Part shown: one piece after another, positions 15,177 to 24,072 of the stretch
How positions within the stretch are numbered: the stretch's first letter is position 1
Layout of the letters: each line of letters opens with the position of its first letter
NCBI GenBank assembly: GCA_963728925.1
Contig: CAVSMB010000022.1
Span: forward strand, 1-64,000
Direction of reading: 5' to 3'
Source: JBBPZA01 sp963728925
Lineage (GTDB): Bacteria > Actinomycetota > Thermoleophilia > Solirubrobacterales > Solirubrobacteraceae
DNA: 64,000 nucleotides
Notes under the pieces: model-generated
The model's database searches: none
The model's input: only the letters and a program-made list of their open reading frames with translations
Told to the model about the DNA's origin: nothing
Made by a program: the position numbers and the translations under genes

Positions 15177-17161
15177 GGGAGGCCGTCGCCCCGGGGACGC
15201 TGGTCTCGGGCTACCGGATCGACGCCGTCGTCGGCCGCGGCGGGATGGGGGTGGTCTACGAGGCGACCCAGCTCTCACTGCAGCGCACCGTCGCGCTCAA
15301 GCTCCTCAGCACCGAGCTCAGCGACGACCCCGCCTTCAGCGCGCGGTTCCGGCGCGAGGGCCTGCTCCAGGCCGGGCTCGACCACCCGCACATCATCCCG
15401 GTCTACGAGGCGGGGGAGAGCGACCACGGGTTCTTCCTCGCCATGCGGTTGGTGCGCGGCCCCAACCTCAAGCGGCTGATCGCCGCGGGCGAGCTGTCGC
15501 CGGTTCGCGCCCTCAACATTCTCGACCAGGTGGCCGAGGCGCTGGACGGCGCGCACGACGCGGGGCTGATCCACCGCGACGTCAAGCCGCAGAACATCCT
15601 CGTGGCGCCGCGCGACCACGCCTATCTCGCCGACTTCGGGCTCACCAAGGCCCCCGACGCCGACAGCATCACCCAGACCGGCCAGTTCCTCGGCACGCTG
15701 AACTACATGGCGCCCGAGCAGATCCGCGGCGAGCGCTCGACCCCGCGAACCGACGTGTACTCGCTCGGCGGCGTGCTCTTCGAGTGCGTGACGGGGGACG
15801 TGCCGTTCCCGCGCGACTCCGAGGCGGCCGTCATGTACGCCCAGCTCCAGGAGCCGGCGCCGCGGGTCAGCGAGCTGCGCGACGAGGTCCCGGCCGCCCT
15901 CGACGAGGTCGTCGGGCGCGCGCTGAGCAAGGAGCCGAACCGGCGCCAGGCGTCGGCGAGCGCGCTGCTCGCCCAGGCGCGCCGAGCGCTCGGTGCGACG
16001 GCCGGCGTGGAGACGCTGCCCGCTGCCGTGCCGGCCACTCAGGACGCCGTGGAGCCGACGGCCTACGCCGGGACGCACGCGCTGCCGGGATCGGCGCCAA
16101 CGCTCGACGGCGGCTCCCCCGACGCCGCCGCCTCTGCGCCGTACGACGCCAGCAGTCGCCTGCCCGGCGCGCCGCCCTTGGATGGCTCCGTCCCTTCCGA
16201 GGAGACGATCGCTGCCGCACCGCCGCATTCGGGTCGTCCTCGTGGCCGCATCGCGCTGGTCGCCGCAGCGACGGTCGTGGCGCTCGCGGCGGCGACGGCC
16301 GGCCTGCTCCTCGGCCGGTCGTCCGACGCCGCCGACGCTTCGGCGACGACGGTCGCGGGCCCCACGGTTGCGCTGGACCTGCCCGCCGAGTGGCGAGCCG
16401 GGACGCCGCGCATCGAGATCCCGGGCCTGTGGATCCGGCGCCCGGTGGGCGCGGTGGCGGGTGAGGGGGCCCGCAGCGGGCTGATCGCCGGCGAGATCGC
16501 TGCCGAGGAGCCCAGCATGCTCCCGCTCACCTTCCGCCGGACCCTCAGGCGGGTTCCGGCGCCCGAGCGGCTGCGCCTGGGCGAGCTCGAGGCCTACCGC
16601 TACGCGGGTCTGCGGCCGAAGGGGATGGCGGGGCTCCTCGACCTCTACCTCGTCCCCACGACGCGGGGCGTGGCGACGGTCGCGTGCGTCGCCGCGCCGA
16701 CCGGCGGCGCCGGGGTGCTCGGGCGCTGCTCGCAGGCCGCCGCCGGCCTGCGCGTGCACGGCGCGCGGCCCTTCCCGGTGCCGCCGCGCGGCGCCTTCGC
16801 CGTCGCGGTCAAGGTCGCCATGGAAACGCTGATCCGCAAGCGCGACCTGCTGCGCGACCGGCTGCGCTACGCGACGACCCGCGACACCCAGATCACCGCG
16901 ACGGCCGACCTCTCCGGCATCTACAAGACCGCGGCGCGCGAGCTCGCCCGCATCCGGCTGAGCCCGCCGGAGCGAAGCGTCATGGGGCGCCTGATCGCGG
17001 GCATGTACCGCGCCCGCGGCGGCTACGTCGCCATGACCCGGGGAGCGGTGATCGGCGACCGGCTCGTGTTCAAGCGCGGCAGCATCGAGGCGCGCTTCGG
17101 CGAGGCCGACGTCAACCGCGCGCTCGACCAGTTCGTGCGCCTCGGCTTCCGGCCGGCGTGA
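15173..17161 (+). CDS. receptor-type Ser/Thr protein kinase (PknB-like kinase domain)
   Basis: A 662-residue protein. The kinase domain (residues 14-275) has the Gly loop GRGGMGVVYEA, Lys43, HRDVKPQN at 134-141, DFG at 154-156 and APEQ at 180-183, so it should be active. A Pro/Ala/Ser-rich linker follows, then one transmembrane segment (about 360-381) and a 280-residue extracellular domain without PASTA repeats. That sensor domain is not recognised; it ends in a charged helical part. The start overlaps the small anchored protein by four bases, and its stop overlaps nagA (GTGA), so all three form one operon, divergent from the FHA-winged-helix gene. Confidence 0.92.
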   Translation: MREAVAPGTLVSGYRIDAVVGRGGMGVVYEATQLSLQRTVALKLLSTELSDDPAFSARFRREGLLQAGLDHPHIIPVYEAGESDHGFFLAMRLVRGPNLKRLIAAGELSPVRALNILDQVAEALDGAHDAGLIHRDVKPQNILVAPRDHAYLADFGLTKAPDADSITQTGQFLGTLNYMAPEQIRGERSTPRTDVYSLGGVLFECVTGDVPFPRDSEAAVMYAQLQEPAPRVSELRDEVPAALDEVVGRALSKEPNRRQASASALLAQARRALGATAGVETLPAAVPATQDAVEPTAYAGTHALPGSAPTLDGGSPDAAASAPYDASSRLPGAPPLDGSVPSEETIAAAPPHSGRPRGRIALVAAATVVALAAATAGLLLGRSSDAADASATTVAGPTVALDLPAEWRAGTPRIEIPGLWIRRPVGAVAGEGARSGLIAGEIAAEEPSMLPLTFRRTLRRVPAPERLRLGELEAYRYAGLRPKGMAGLLDLYLVPTTRGVATVACVAAPTGGAGVLGRCSQAAAGLRVHGARPFPVPPRGAFAVAVKVAMETLIRKRDLLRDRLRYATTRDTQITATADLSGIYKTAARELARIRLSPPERSVMGRLIAGMYRARGGYVAMTRGAVIGDRLVFKRGSIEARFGEADVNRALDQFVRLGFRPA

Positions 17162-18270
17162 CCGAGCGGCTCACGATCGGCGGGACGCTGCTGAGCGGCG
17201 CTCGCGAGCTCGCCGGGACGGTGGTCGTCGAGGGCGACGCGATCGCCGCGGTCCGGCCGGGCCGGCCCGGCCGCGACGAGGTCGACCTGGTGCACGACGG
17301 CTACGTCGCCCCCGGGCTGGTGGACCTGCAGGTCAACGGAGCGGCGGGCCACTCGGTCACCGGCGACGAAGCCGCGCTGGAGGCGGTCGAGGCGAGGCTG
17401 CTCGAGGCGGGCGTGACGTCCTACCTGCCGACGCTCATCACCTCGCCGGCCGACCTGCGGCTCGCCGCCCTGGAGCGGCTCGGCACGAGGGTGGCCGACG
17501 TGCGCTCGCCGGCCGCGGGCGTCCACCTCGAGGGGCCGCTGCTCAACCCGGCCCGTGCGGGGGTGCACGACCCGCGGCTGATCGAGGAGGCGACCGAGGG
17601 ACTGCCGGCCGGCTTCGACCATCCCGCTGTCGCGCTCGTGACGCTCGCGCCGGAGATGCCCGGCGGCCGCGGGGCGATCCGCGTGCTGCGCGGCCGTGGC
17701 GTCGCCGTGTCGCTCGGCCACAGCGCGGTGGGCGCCGAGGAGGCGTTCGCCGCGGCCGACGCGGGGGCGACGGGCGTGACCCACCTCTTCAACGCGATGC
17801 CGCCGCTGGACCATCGCGATCCGGGGCTCGCCGCGGCCGCCCTCGTCGACCCCCGGCTGACGCCGATGGTCATCGCCGACGGCATCCACGTCGATCGGGT
17901 CGTGCTCGCGCTGGTGGATCGCGCGGCGGGGGATCGCGTCGCGCTGGTCTCCGACGCGACCTCCCCCGCCGGCGCGCCAGAGGGCGCCTACCGGCTGCAG
18001 GGCATCCCGGTGGTGCGCCGCGGCGACGTGATCACCGACCCGGACGGGCGCCTCGCCGGCTCAGGCCTGCTGCTGGACCGCGTCGTGCGCCGCTGGCGCG
18101 AGGCGACGGAGTGCAGCGTCGCCGAGGCGTGGGCGGCCGGCTCCGAGCGCCCCGCCGCGCTCATCGGCCTGGTCGCCGGGTTGACGCCGGGCGCCGCAGC
18201 GAACCTCGTGCTCCTCGACTCCGACCTCGAGGTGCAGCGCGTCATGCTGCGCGGCCGCTGGGTGCGCTGA
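17158..18270 (+). CDS. nagA: N-acetylglucosamine-6-phosphate deacetylase
   Basis: A 370-residue amidohydrolase-fold enzyme with the actinobacterial NagA landmarks: DLQVNGAAGHS, the metal-site HLEGPLLNP, GHSAVGAEEA, THLFNAMPPLDHR and the catalytic Asp in SDATSPAG. It removes acetyl from GlcNAc-6-phosphate in amino-sugar recycling, giving glucosamine-6-phosphate in the cytoplasm. The GTG start overlaps the kinase stop by four bases. The placement links cell-wall amino-sugar turnover with a membrane kinase that may sense wall fragments (inference). Confidence 0.9.
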   Translation: MTERLTIGGTLLSGARELAGTVVVEGDAIAAVRPGRPGRDEVDLVHDGYVAPGLVDLQVNGAAGHSVTGDEAALEAVEARLLEAGVTSYLPTLITSPADLRLAALERLGTRVADVRSPAAGVHLEGPLLNPARAGVHDPRLIEEATEGLPAGFDHPAVALVTLAPEMPGGRGAIRVLRGRGVAVSLGHSAVGAEEAFAAADAGATGVTHLFNAMPPLDHRDPGLAAAALVDPRLTPMVIADGIHVDRVVLALVDRAAGDRVALVSDATSPAGAPEGAYRLQGIPVVRRGDVITDPDGRLAGSGLLLDRVVRRWREATECSVAEAWAAGSERPAALIGLVAGLTPGAAANLVLLDSDLEVQRVMLRGRWVR

Positions 18271-18538
18271 TTGCGGCGCGGGCGACGGCCTCGCCGACCG
18301 TCGCGAGGTTGATATCGACCGTGTCCGCGACGTCGAGGGCGTAGCCGCCCGCGAGTACGACGCAGACGGCGGCTCCGGCGACCCGGAGCCGGTCGAGGAC
18401 GAGCGCGTCGCGTGCCCGCAGGCCGGCCTTGGTCAGCGACAGGCGCCCGAGCGCGTCGCCCTCCCACGGGTCTGCGCCCGCGAGGTAGAAGGCGAGCCGC
18501 GGGGTGCCGGCCGCCAGCGCGGCGTCGAGCCGGCCCGC
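18242..18538 (-). pseudogene. histone-deacetylase/AcuC-family C-terminal remnant
   Basis: A minus-strand frame reads LAFYLAGADPWEGDALGRL, then LTKAGLRARDALVLDRL, then VVLAGGYALDVADTVDINLATV. These are the C-terminal landmarks of the class II histone-deacetylase-like family (the Asp-containing metal and substrate region and the GGY motif). The frame is closed by a stop just upstream (about 18539), and the catalytic N-terminal two thirds are absent, replaced by the neighbouring secreted-protein gene. The last 29 bases overlap the end of nagA. The likely history is deletion of an old gene. Confidence 0.65.
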
Positions 18539-18562
18539 TCAAGGTCCGCCGTCTCCGCGACG

Positions 18563-19762
18563 ATGCACCACGGCATGAGACCGCTTACCGCCGCGCTCGC
18601 CCTCCTCGTCGCGCTCGTCGCGGTCGCCGTCGCCCAGGCGGCCGGGCTCCGCGCGCCCGCGAAGGTGCGTGCGAGCGCCGCGTCGGCGACCTCGATCGTC
18701 GTGCGCTGGAAGGACCGCGCGCGGGGCGAGATCCGCACGGAGGTCGGCCTCCGCCGGCGAGGCGACCGCGAGCGGCGCGGACGACTCTCGGCCGGCGCCA
18801 CACGCTGGTCCAGGGCCGGCCTGCGCCCGTCGACGCGCTACACGGTCCGCGTCCGCGCCTGCGCCCGCAAGCGCTGCGGGGCCTGGTCGGCGCGCGTCAC
18901 CGTGACGACCCGCGCCGCCGCCGCCTCCCCGACGCTCGCCGGTTGCCCGGTCTTCCCTTCGGACAACCCGTGGAACCGGGACGTGTCGGCGCTGCCGGCC
19001 GACCCGCGCTCCGCCGCCTACGTCCGCTCGATCGACACGGGCAGCAACCGCTTCCTGCACGCCGACTTCGGCGGTGACGGCGCGTACGGGATCCCGTTCA
19101 GCGTCGTGCCCGGCGACCAGCCGAAGGTCCCGATCACCTTCCCCGCGTACGGCGGCGAGTCCGACCCCGGCCCCTATCCGATCCCGGCGAGCGCGCGGGT
19201 CGAGGGCGGCTCCGATCGACACCTCCTGGTGCTGCAGCGCGGCGCCTGCCGCCTCTACGAGCTCTACGGGGCCGCGCGCCGGGGCGCCGGTTGGGCGGCC
19301 GGCAGCGGCGCGGCCTTCGACCTGACCTCCAACCGCGTGCGGCCGAAGGGCTGGACATCGGCCGATGCGGCGGGCTTGCCGATCCTCCCGGGGCTGGCGC
19401 GCTACGACGAGGTCGGTGCGGGGCGGATCGCCCACGCCCTGCGGTTCACCGTCGCGCGTACGCAGCGCGGGTTCATCTTCCCGGCCCGCCACCTCGCCTC
19501 CGACACCGACGATCCCGCCCTGCCGCCCATGGGCCTGCGCGTGCGGCTGAAGGGCTCCCACGACGTCGCCGGCTTCCGCGGCCAGGCGCGGGTGATCCTC
19601 GCGGCGCTCAAGCGCTACGGGATGATCGTCGCCGACAACGGGGCGGGATGGTTCATCACCGGGGCCGCCGACCGGCGCTGGGACGATGAGGACCTGGACC
19701 AGCTCAAGCGCGTGCCGGGCACGGCGTTCGAAGCGGTGAAGACCGGCCCGATCGAGCGCTGA
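18563..19762 (+). CDS. secreted protein with fibronectin type III domain and conserved C-terminal domain
   Basis: A 399-residue protein with a signal peptide (residues 1-26), a single FnIII domain (about 28-120, with VRWKDR and STRYTVRVRAC) and a C-terminal 270-residue domain. The latter begins FPSDNPWNRDVSALP and contains VPGDQPKVPITF, ESDPGPYPIP and ADNGAGWFITGA. I have seen this C-terminal domain in secreted proteins of several phyla, but its function is unknown to me. It has four Cys residues. It is probably cell-surface or extracellular. The start could also be at ATG 18575; neither has a clear ribosome site. Confidence 0.72.
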   Translation: MHHGMRPLTAALALLVALVAVAVAQAAGLRAPAKVRASAASATSIVVRWKDRARGEIRTEVGLRRRGDRERRGRLSAGATRWSRAGLRPSTRYTVRVRACARKRCGAWSARVTVTTRAAAASPTLAGCPVFPSDNPWNRDVSALPADPRSAAYVRSIDTGSNRFLHADFGGDGAYGIPFSVVPGDQPKVPITFPAYGGESDPGPYPIPASARVEGGSDRHLLVLQRGACRLYELYGAARRGAGWAAGSGAAFDLTSNRVRPKGWTSADAAGLPILPGLARYDEVGAGRIAHALRFTVARTQRGFIFPARHLASDTDDPALPPMGLRVRLKGSHDVAGFRGQARVILAALKRYGMIVADNGAGWFITGAADRRWDDEDLDQLKRVPGTAFEAVKTGPIER

Positions 19763-19777
19763 GACGCGCGGGGCTCC

Positions 19778-20902
19778 CTAGGCGGCGCGCGCCTCGGTCA
19801 GCAGGACGTCGGCGACGCGGTCGGCCGCGTCGCCCGCCCCGCCGAGCAGGCGCCGCGAGAGCTGCGCCCGGCGGAAGTACAGCGGCGCGTCGTGCTCCCA
19901 GGTCGCGCCGATCCCGCCGTGCACGGAGATCAGCTCGCGCGCCGCGTAGTCGAGCGCCCCTCCTGCCGCCGTGCGCGCCGCGCTCGCCGCGAGCGGGAAC
20001 TCGTCGGGCGCGTCGGCGAACGCCCAGCCGGCGTAGTACATCAGCGAGCGGGTGTTCTCCATGCGCCGCAGGACCTCGACGAGCGCGTGCTTGACGGCCT
20101 GGTAGGACCCGATCGCGCGCCCGAAGGTGAAGCGCTCGTTCGCGTACTCGACCGAGCGCTGGAGGCACTCCTCGACCGCCCCGAGCGACTCGGCGGCCAG
20201 CAGCCCCTGAGCCAGGTACCACGCTCCGGCGTGCTGCTGCGCGTCGAGCTCGAGAACAGTCCCCGTGGCGTCGTCGAGGTTGACGTGGCCGAGGGAGCGC
20301 GTGGCGTCGTAGCGGCCTGCGTCCTCGACCTTCGCGCCGTCCCGCACGAGCACGGCGACCGGACCGTCCGGAGCCTGCGCGACGACGACGAGGACGTCGG
20401 CGCCGGGTGCATCCGGGACCCAGGCGACCTCGCCGCTCAGCGTGGCCCGGCCGTGCTGGACCGAGGCGGTCGGCGCCGGGGCGCGACGGGCGCCGTGGCG
20501 GGCGTCGACGGTCCAGCCTTCGTCGGCCGCGCTCGGCGGCCGCGCCGGAACGTAGGCTGCCCGCGCCTCGCCCGTCGCGAGGCGCCCGAGCTGCTCCGCC
20601 TGGCCGCCGTCGGCGTTGAGCAGCGCGGTGGCCGGCACGTGGCCGAGCAGCGGCACCGGGGCGAGCACGCGGCCGCACTCCGCGAGCACGAGCATCGCCT
20701 CGAGCGCCGAGAGCCCGGCGCCGCCGCGCTCGTCGGCGATCATCAGTCCCGGCCAGCCCGCCTCCACCGCCGTGGGCCAGAGGTCCAGGCGCTCGCCGCC
20801 CTCCAGCGCGTCGCGGGCGTTGGCCACGGTGTCGTGGCGGCCCAGGGAGCCGCGCGCGGCCTCCTGGAGGAAGACCTGCTCGTCGGAGAGCTCGAAGTTC
20901 AT
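19778..20902 (-). CDS. acyl-CoA dehydrogenase, smaller subunit-type
   Basis: A 374-residue acyl-CoA dehydrogenase fold protein: helical N-terminal domain (LSDEQVFLQEAARG), middle beta domain, and C-terminal helical domain with YANERFTFGRAIGSYQAVKHAL and the FAD-contact VHGGIGATWEHD. FAD-dependent alpha,beta-oxidation of an acyl-CoA is expected. Its start overlaps the end of a second acyl-CoA dehydrogenase by four bases. Such tightly paired, unequal subunits in actinobacteria usually form alpha2beta2 enzymes with one active site per pair, often for branched, steroid or long side-chain substrates. Confidence 0.88.
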   Translation of the reverse strand: MNFELSDEQVFLQEAARGSLGRHDTVANARDALEGGERLDLWPTAVEAGWPGLMIADERGGAGLSALEAMLVLAECGRVLAPVPLLGHVPATALLNADGGQAEQLGRLATGEARAAYVPARPPSAADEGWTVDARHGARRAPAPTASVQHGRATLSGEVAWVPDAPGADVLVVVAQAPDGPVAVLVRDGAKVEDAGRYDATRSLGHVNLDDATGTVLELDAQQHAGAWYLAQGLLAAESLGAVEECLQRSVEYANERFTFGRAIGSYQAVKHALVEVLRRMENTRSLMYYAGWAFADAPDEFPLAASAARTAAGGALDYAARELISVHGGIGATWEHDAPLYFRRAQLSRRLLGGAGDAADRVADVLLTEARAA

Positions 20903-22128
20903 CGCAGCGCCCCCGCTGCTTCGCGCTCCTTGGCCCGCAGCTCGGAGAAGGGCACGCCCTTGTCGAGTCGCGGTTCGGGCGGCAGCCCGAGCACGCGCTC
21001 GCCCACCGTGTTGCGCAGGATCTCCTCGGTGCCGCCGGCCGACTTCAGCCCCGGCAGGAACGAGATCAGGCGGGCGGTGTCCGAGCCGTCCTCGAGCGCG
21101 TCGGGCCCGACGACGTCGGCGATCAGGTCGCCCGCATCGGTCGCCGCGCTCACCATGGTGACCTTGCCGAGCGCCCCCTCGGGGCCGGGCATGCCTCCGC
21201 GCTGGATCGCGGTGAGCTGACGAAAGCCGGTGAACTTCAGCGCGAGCAGCTCGGTGGCCAGCTCGCCGAAGCGGCGTCGCACCTCGGGATCGGCGCTTGC
21301 CGTCTCGTCGCCCGCGATCGCCGCGGCGAAGCGCGAGCCGCTGTAGCCGAACTGGTCCGAGCCGGTCCCGATGGTCAGGCGCTCGAACATGAGCGTGGTC
21401 AGCGCCACGCCCCAGCCGCCGTCGATCGGGCCGACCTCGCTGCCCGGGTCCAGGCGCACGTCGTCGAAGAAGACCTCGTTGAACTCGGGGTCGCCGGTGA
21501 TCTGGCGCAGCGGCCGGACGGTCACGCCCTCGCCGTCCATCGGGACGATGAACATGGTGAGGCCCTTGTGCTTGGGCACGTCGGCGTCGGTGCGGGCGAG
21601 CAGCAGGCCGAAGCTCGCGATGTGGGCGTTGGTCGTCCACACCTTCTGGCCCTTGAGGACCCAGCCGCCGTCGTCCTGCTGGACGGCGCGGCTCTGGATC
21701 CCGGCGAGGTCCGAGCCCGCGGCGGGCTCGGAGAAGAGCTGGCACCACACCTCGTCGGCGTGGAGCATGGGGGCGAGGTAGCGCTCCTTCTGCTCGTCGG
21801 AGCCGTGGGCGATGATCGTCGGCCCGAGCATCCCGACGCCGATGGTGTCGAGGATCCCCGGGACGCCGGCACGGCCGATCTCCTGGTTGAGGATGACCTG
21901 GTGCAACGGCCCGAGCGCCTGCCCGCCGTACTCGCTCGGCCACGTCACCCCGACGAAGCCGCCCTCCGCCAGCGTGCGCTGCCACGAGCGCCACGCGCGA
22001 TTCGCCTCGTCCTCGTCGCGGATGGCGTCGGGCCCGCGGAGCTTGGGAGCCTCACCCTCGTGCTCGTCGAACCATGCCCTGACCTTCGTTCGGTACTCGG
22101 CCTGGTCCGGGCTGTCGTTGAGGTCCAC
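20899..22128 (-). CDS. acyl-CoA dehydrogenase, larger subunit-type
   Basis: A 409-residue protein. The chosen GTG 22128 has AGAGGAG nine bases upstream. Landmarks include VTWPSEYGG, the FAD/substrate motif QLFSEPAAGSDLAG, KGQKVWTTNAH and the C-terminal GGTEEILRNTVGERVLGLP. It probably pairs with the downstream subunit. A 12-base palindrome lies 37 bases before the start, which suggests TetR-type control. The substrate cannot be told from sequence. Confidence 0.9.
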   Translation of the reverse strand: MDLNDSPDQAEYRTKVRAWFDEHEGEAPKLRGPDAIRDEDEANRAWRSWQRTLAEGGFVGVTWPSEYGGQALGPLHQVILNQEIGRAGVPGILDTIGVGMLGPTIIAHGSDEQKERYLAPMLHADEVWCQLFSEPAAGSDLAGIQSRAVQQDDGGWVLKGQKVWTTNAHIASFGLLLARTDADVPKHKGLTMFIVPMDGEGVTVRPLRQITGDPEFNEVFFDDVRLDPGSEVGPIDGGWGVALTTLMFERLTIGTGSDQFGYSGSRFAAAIAGDETASADPEVRRRFGELATELLALKFTGFRQLTAIQRGGMPGPEGALGKVTMVSAATDAGDLIADVVGPDALEDGSDTARLISFLPGLKSAGGTEEILRNTVGERVLGLPPEPRLDKGVPFSELRAKEREAAGALR

Positions 22129-22164
22129 CGGCGCTCCTCTCGATCCACGAGCTCGCGACTGGTT

Positions 22165-22176
22165 GACTGGCCAGTC
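22165..22176. promoter_or_regulatory. palindromic operator GACTGGCCAGTC
   Basis: A perfect 12-base palindrome sits upstream of the acyl-CoA dehydrogenase pair. Its size and symmetry are typical of TetR-family operators controlling lipid catabolism. No TetR gene occurs in the window, so the regulator would lie elsewhere. Confidence 0.55.
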
Positions 22177-22243
22177 GAACCCTACCGGGCAGCGGCTGCC
22201 GTGCGGACGGCCTCCTCGCCGCCGGTCGGCGGTGCCGAGCGCC

Positions 22244-22930
22244 CTACACCCCGAGCTCGCGCCGCAGCGCCTCGAGCCCCTCGCGCAACGCAGCGACCTC
22301 CGCCTCGAGCGCGGCGAGGCGGTCGTCCGCCTCGGTGGAGGGGACACCGATGGGGCCGGGCGGCTCCGGCGGCGCGGCGATGGTGTCGGCGGCCGGCACG
22401 GAGGCGGCCCCGGCGCCGGCGGTCGGCTGCGTTTCTGTCGTCTCCTCCGGGCCGCCGAGCAGCTGGACCCAGCGCTCCTCCTTCTGCCCGGGCCGGCGGC
22501 CCAGGCCATGCACCAGGTTGCGGTCGGCGAGGCGCCCGAGGGTGGCCTGCACGCCGCCGAGGTCGCCGAACGGGTGGATCCGCTCCGTCCGCTGCTTGAG
22601 CTCGCCGGGCGTCTGCGGGCCGCGGAGCATCAGGACGCACAGCACGGCGAGCTCGTGGGGAGCGAGCTCGAGCGCCTCCCCGAGCAGGTGGCGGTACTTC
22701 ACCGCGCGGCTGGAGTGCCCGCTGGCCAGACGCGTCCACCCCCTGCGACCCAGCCGGTAGAGAGCGTCGCGGATCGTCGCCTCGTCGTAGTCGACCACCG
22801 GATCGCGGTTGGTCGACTGGTTCGCCGCGAGGCGAACCCCGTTGAGAGTCAGCGGGTAGGCGTCGGGCGTCGTGCGCTGCTTCTCGAGCAGGCATCCGAG
22901 CACGCGGATCTCGACGGCGTCGGGCTCCAT
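22244..22930 (-). CDS. YceH/DUF480-family protein
   Basis: A 228-residue protein with two winged-helix-like halves. The family opening VEIRVLGCLLEKQRTTPDAYPL and the TLNGVRLAANQSTNRDPV block are clear, as is the second half with LAPHELAVLCVLMLRGPQTPGEL. The C-terminus adds a Pro/Ala linker and a coiled coil (RLAALEAEVAALREGLEALRR). The family is common but has no settled function. It is divergent from the glycosyltransferase gene across a palindrome that appears to supply both promoters. Confidence 0.87.
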   Translation of the reverse strand: MEPDAVEIRVLGCLLEKQRTTPDAYPLTLNGVRLAANQSTNRDPVVDYDEATIRDALYRLGRRGWTRLASGHSSRAVKYRHLLGEALELAPHELAVLCVLMLRGPQTPGELKQRTERIHPFGDLGGVQATLGRLADRNLVHGLGRRPGQKEERWVQLLGGPEETTETQPTAGAGAASVPAADTIAAPPEPPGPIGVPSTEADDRLAALEAEVAALREGLEALRRELGV

Positions 22931-22934
22931 CGGG

Positions 22935-22952
22935 CGGCAGCGTACGCTGCCG
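22935..22952. promoter_or_regulatory. 18-base palindrome carrying back-to-back -10 elements
   Basis: CGGCAGCGTACGCTGCCG lies between the start codons of yceH-like (22930, minus) and the glycosyltransferase (22957, plus). Its centre gives TACGCT on each strand, eight bases before each start codon. Neither gene has a ribosome site. It looks like a symmetric bidirectional leaderless promoter. Confidence 0.55.
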
Positions 22953-22956
22953 GGCC

Positions 22957-24072
22957 GTGCCCCGTCTGCTCTTCCTCGCTCAGCTCGGCGCAGCCGCCGT
23001 CGTGGTGGCGCGGCTCGCGCGCGGGCGCGACCGCGAGCCGCCGCTCCTACCGGGCGGCCCCGCACCGGACGGCCCGATCTCCGTCGTCGTCCCCGCGCGC
23101 GACGAGGCCGGGCGGATCGGGCCGTGCCTCGAGGGGGCGCTGGCCGATCCCGACGTCGGCGAGGTCGTCGTCGTGGTCGACGCCGGGACGACCGACGAAA
23201 CGGCGAGGCTGGCACGCCGCGCCGGGGCGCGCGTCGTGCACGCCCCGCCGCTCCCCGAGGGCTGGGTCGGCAAGCCGTGGGTGCTCCAGCAGGGGCTCGA
23301 GGCCGCCCGTGGCGAGATCGTCGTGACCCTCGACGCAGACACCCGCCCGCGGCCGGGTCTCGCGCGTGCGCTCGCGGGACGCCTGCGCGGCGCCGACCTG
23401 GTCACCGCGGGCGCGCGCTTCGCCTGCGACACCGCCGGGGAGCGCGTCCTGCACCCGGCGATGCTGGCGACGCTGGTCTACCGCTTCGGCCCGTCGGACA
23501 CGGGCGACCTGCATCCCTCGCCGGCACGGGCGGTCGCCAACGGGCAGTGCCTCGCGGTACGGCGCGAGGCCCTGCTGGCCGCGGGAGGGTTCGCGATCGC
23601 CCGCGAGCACATGAACGACGACATCGCGCTCGTCCGTGCCCTGGCCGGGGCGGGGTGGCGCATCCGCTTCGTCGACGGCGCCGCCGTGGTGAGCGTGCGC
23701 ATGCACGCCTCGGCTGCCGAGGTGTGGCGCGAGTGGGGGCGCTCGCTGGCCATGCAGGACACCACCACACCGGCCTGGCTCGCCGCCGACCTGGCGGTCG
23801 TGTGGCTCGCCCTCGCGCTGCCCGTGCTGCGCGCCACCGCCGGCCGCTCGACTCGGCTGGATCGCGGCCTGCTCGTCGTCCGGGTCGCGATGCTCGGCGC
23901 GCTCGCCCGCAGCTACGAGCGCCGCGGCGTTCCCTACTGGCTCTCGCCGCTCGCCGATCCCGCCGCCGCCCTCTGCCTGACGCTGGCCGTGCTGCGGCCA
24001 CGGCGCACGTGGCGGGGGCGCTCCTACGCCGCTCCGCGCGAGCCGATCCCGTCGGTTCGCCCGCCGGGCTGA
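22957..24072 (+). CDS. family 2 glycosyltransferase of the carotenoid locus
   Basis: A 371-residue protein starting at GTG. An N-terminal hydrophobic stretch precedes a GT-A domain with ISVVVPARDEAGRI, the motif GWVGKPWVLQQGL, the DxD-type TLDADTRPRP, and the later EHMNDDIALVRAL; three or so C-terminal hydrophobic segments follow. The GWxGKPWA-type motif is shared by glycosyltransferases that act on carotenoids or hopanoids, such as CruG and CrtQ relatives. Together with the CruF-like gene nearby, a role in glycosylating a hydroxylated carotenoid is plausible. Its last 49 bases overlap the opposing PlsY-like gene. Confidence 0.78.
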   Translation: MPRLLFLAQLGAAAVVVARLARGRDREPPLLPGGPAPDGPISVVVPARDEAGRIGPCLEGALADPDVGEVVVVVDAGTTDETARLARRAGARVVHAPPLPEGWVGKPWVLQQGLEAARGEIVVTLDADTRPRPGLARALAGRLRGADLVTAGARFACDTAGERVLHPAMLATLVYRFGPSDTGDLHPSPARAVANGQCLAVRREALLAAGGFAIAREHMNDDIALVRALAGAGWRIRFVDGAAVVSVRMHASAAEVWREWGRSLAMQDTTTPAWLAADLAVVWLALALPVLRATAGRSTRLDRGLLVVRVAMLGALARSYERRGVPYWLSPLADPAAALCLTLAVLRPRRTWRGRSYAAPREPIPSVRPPG

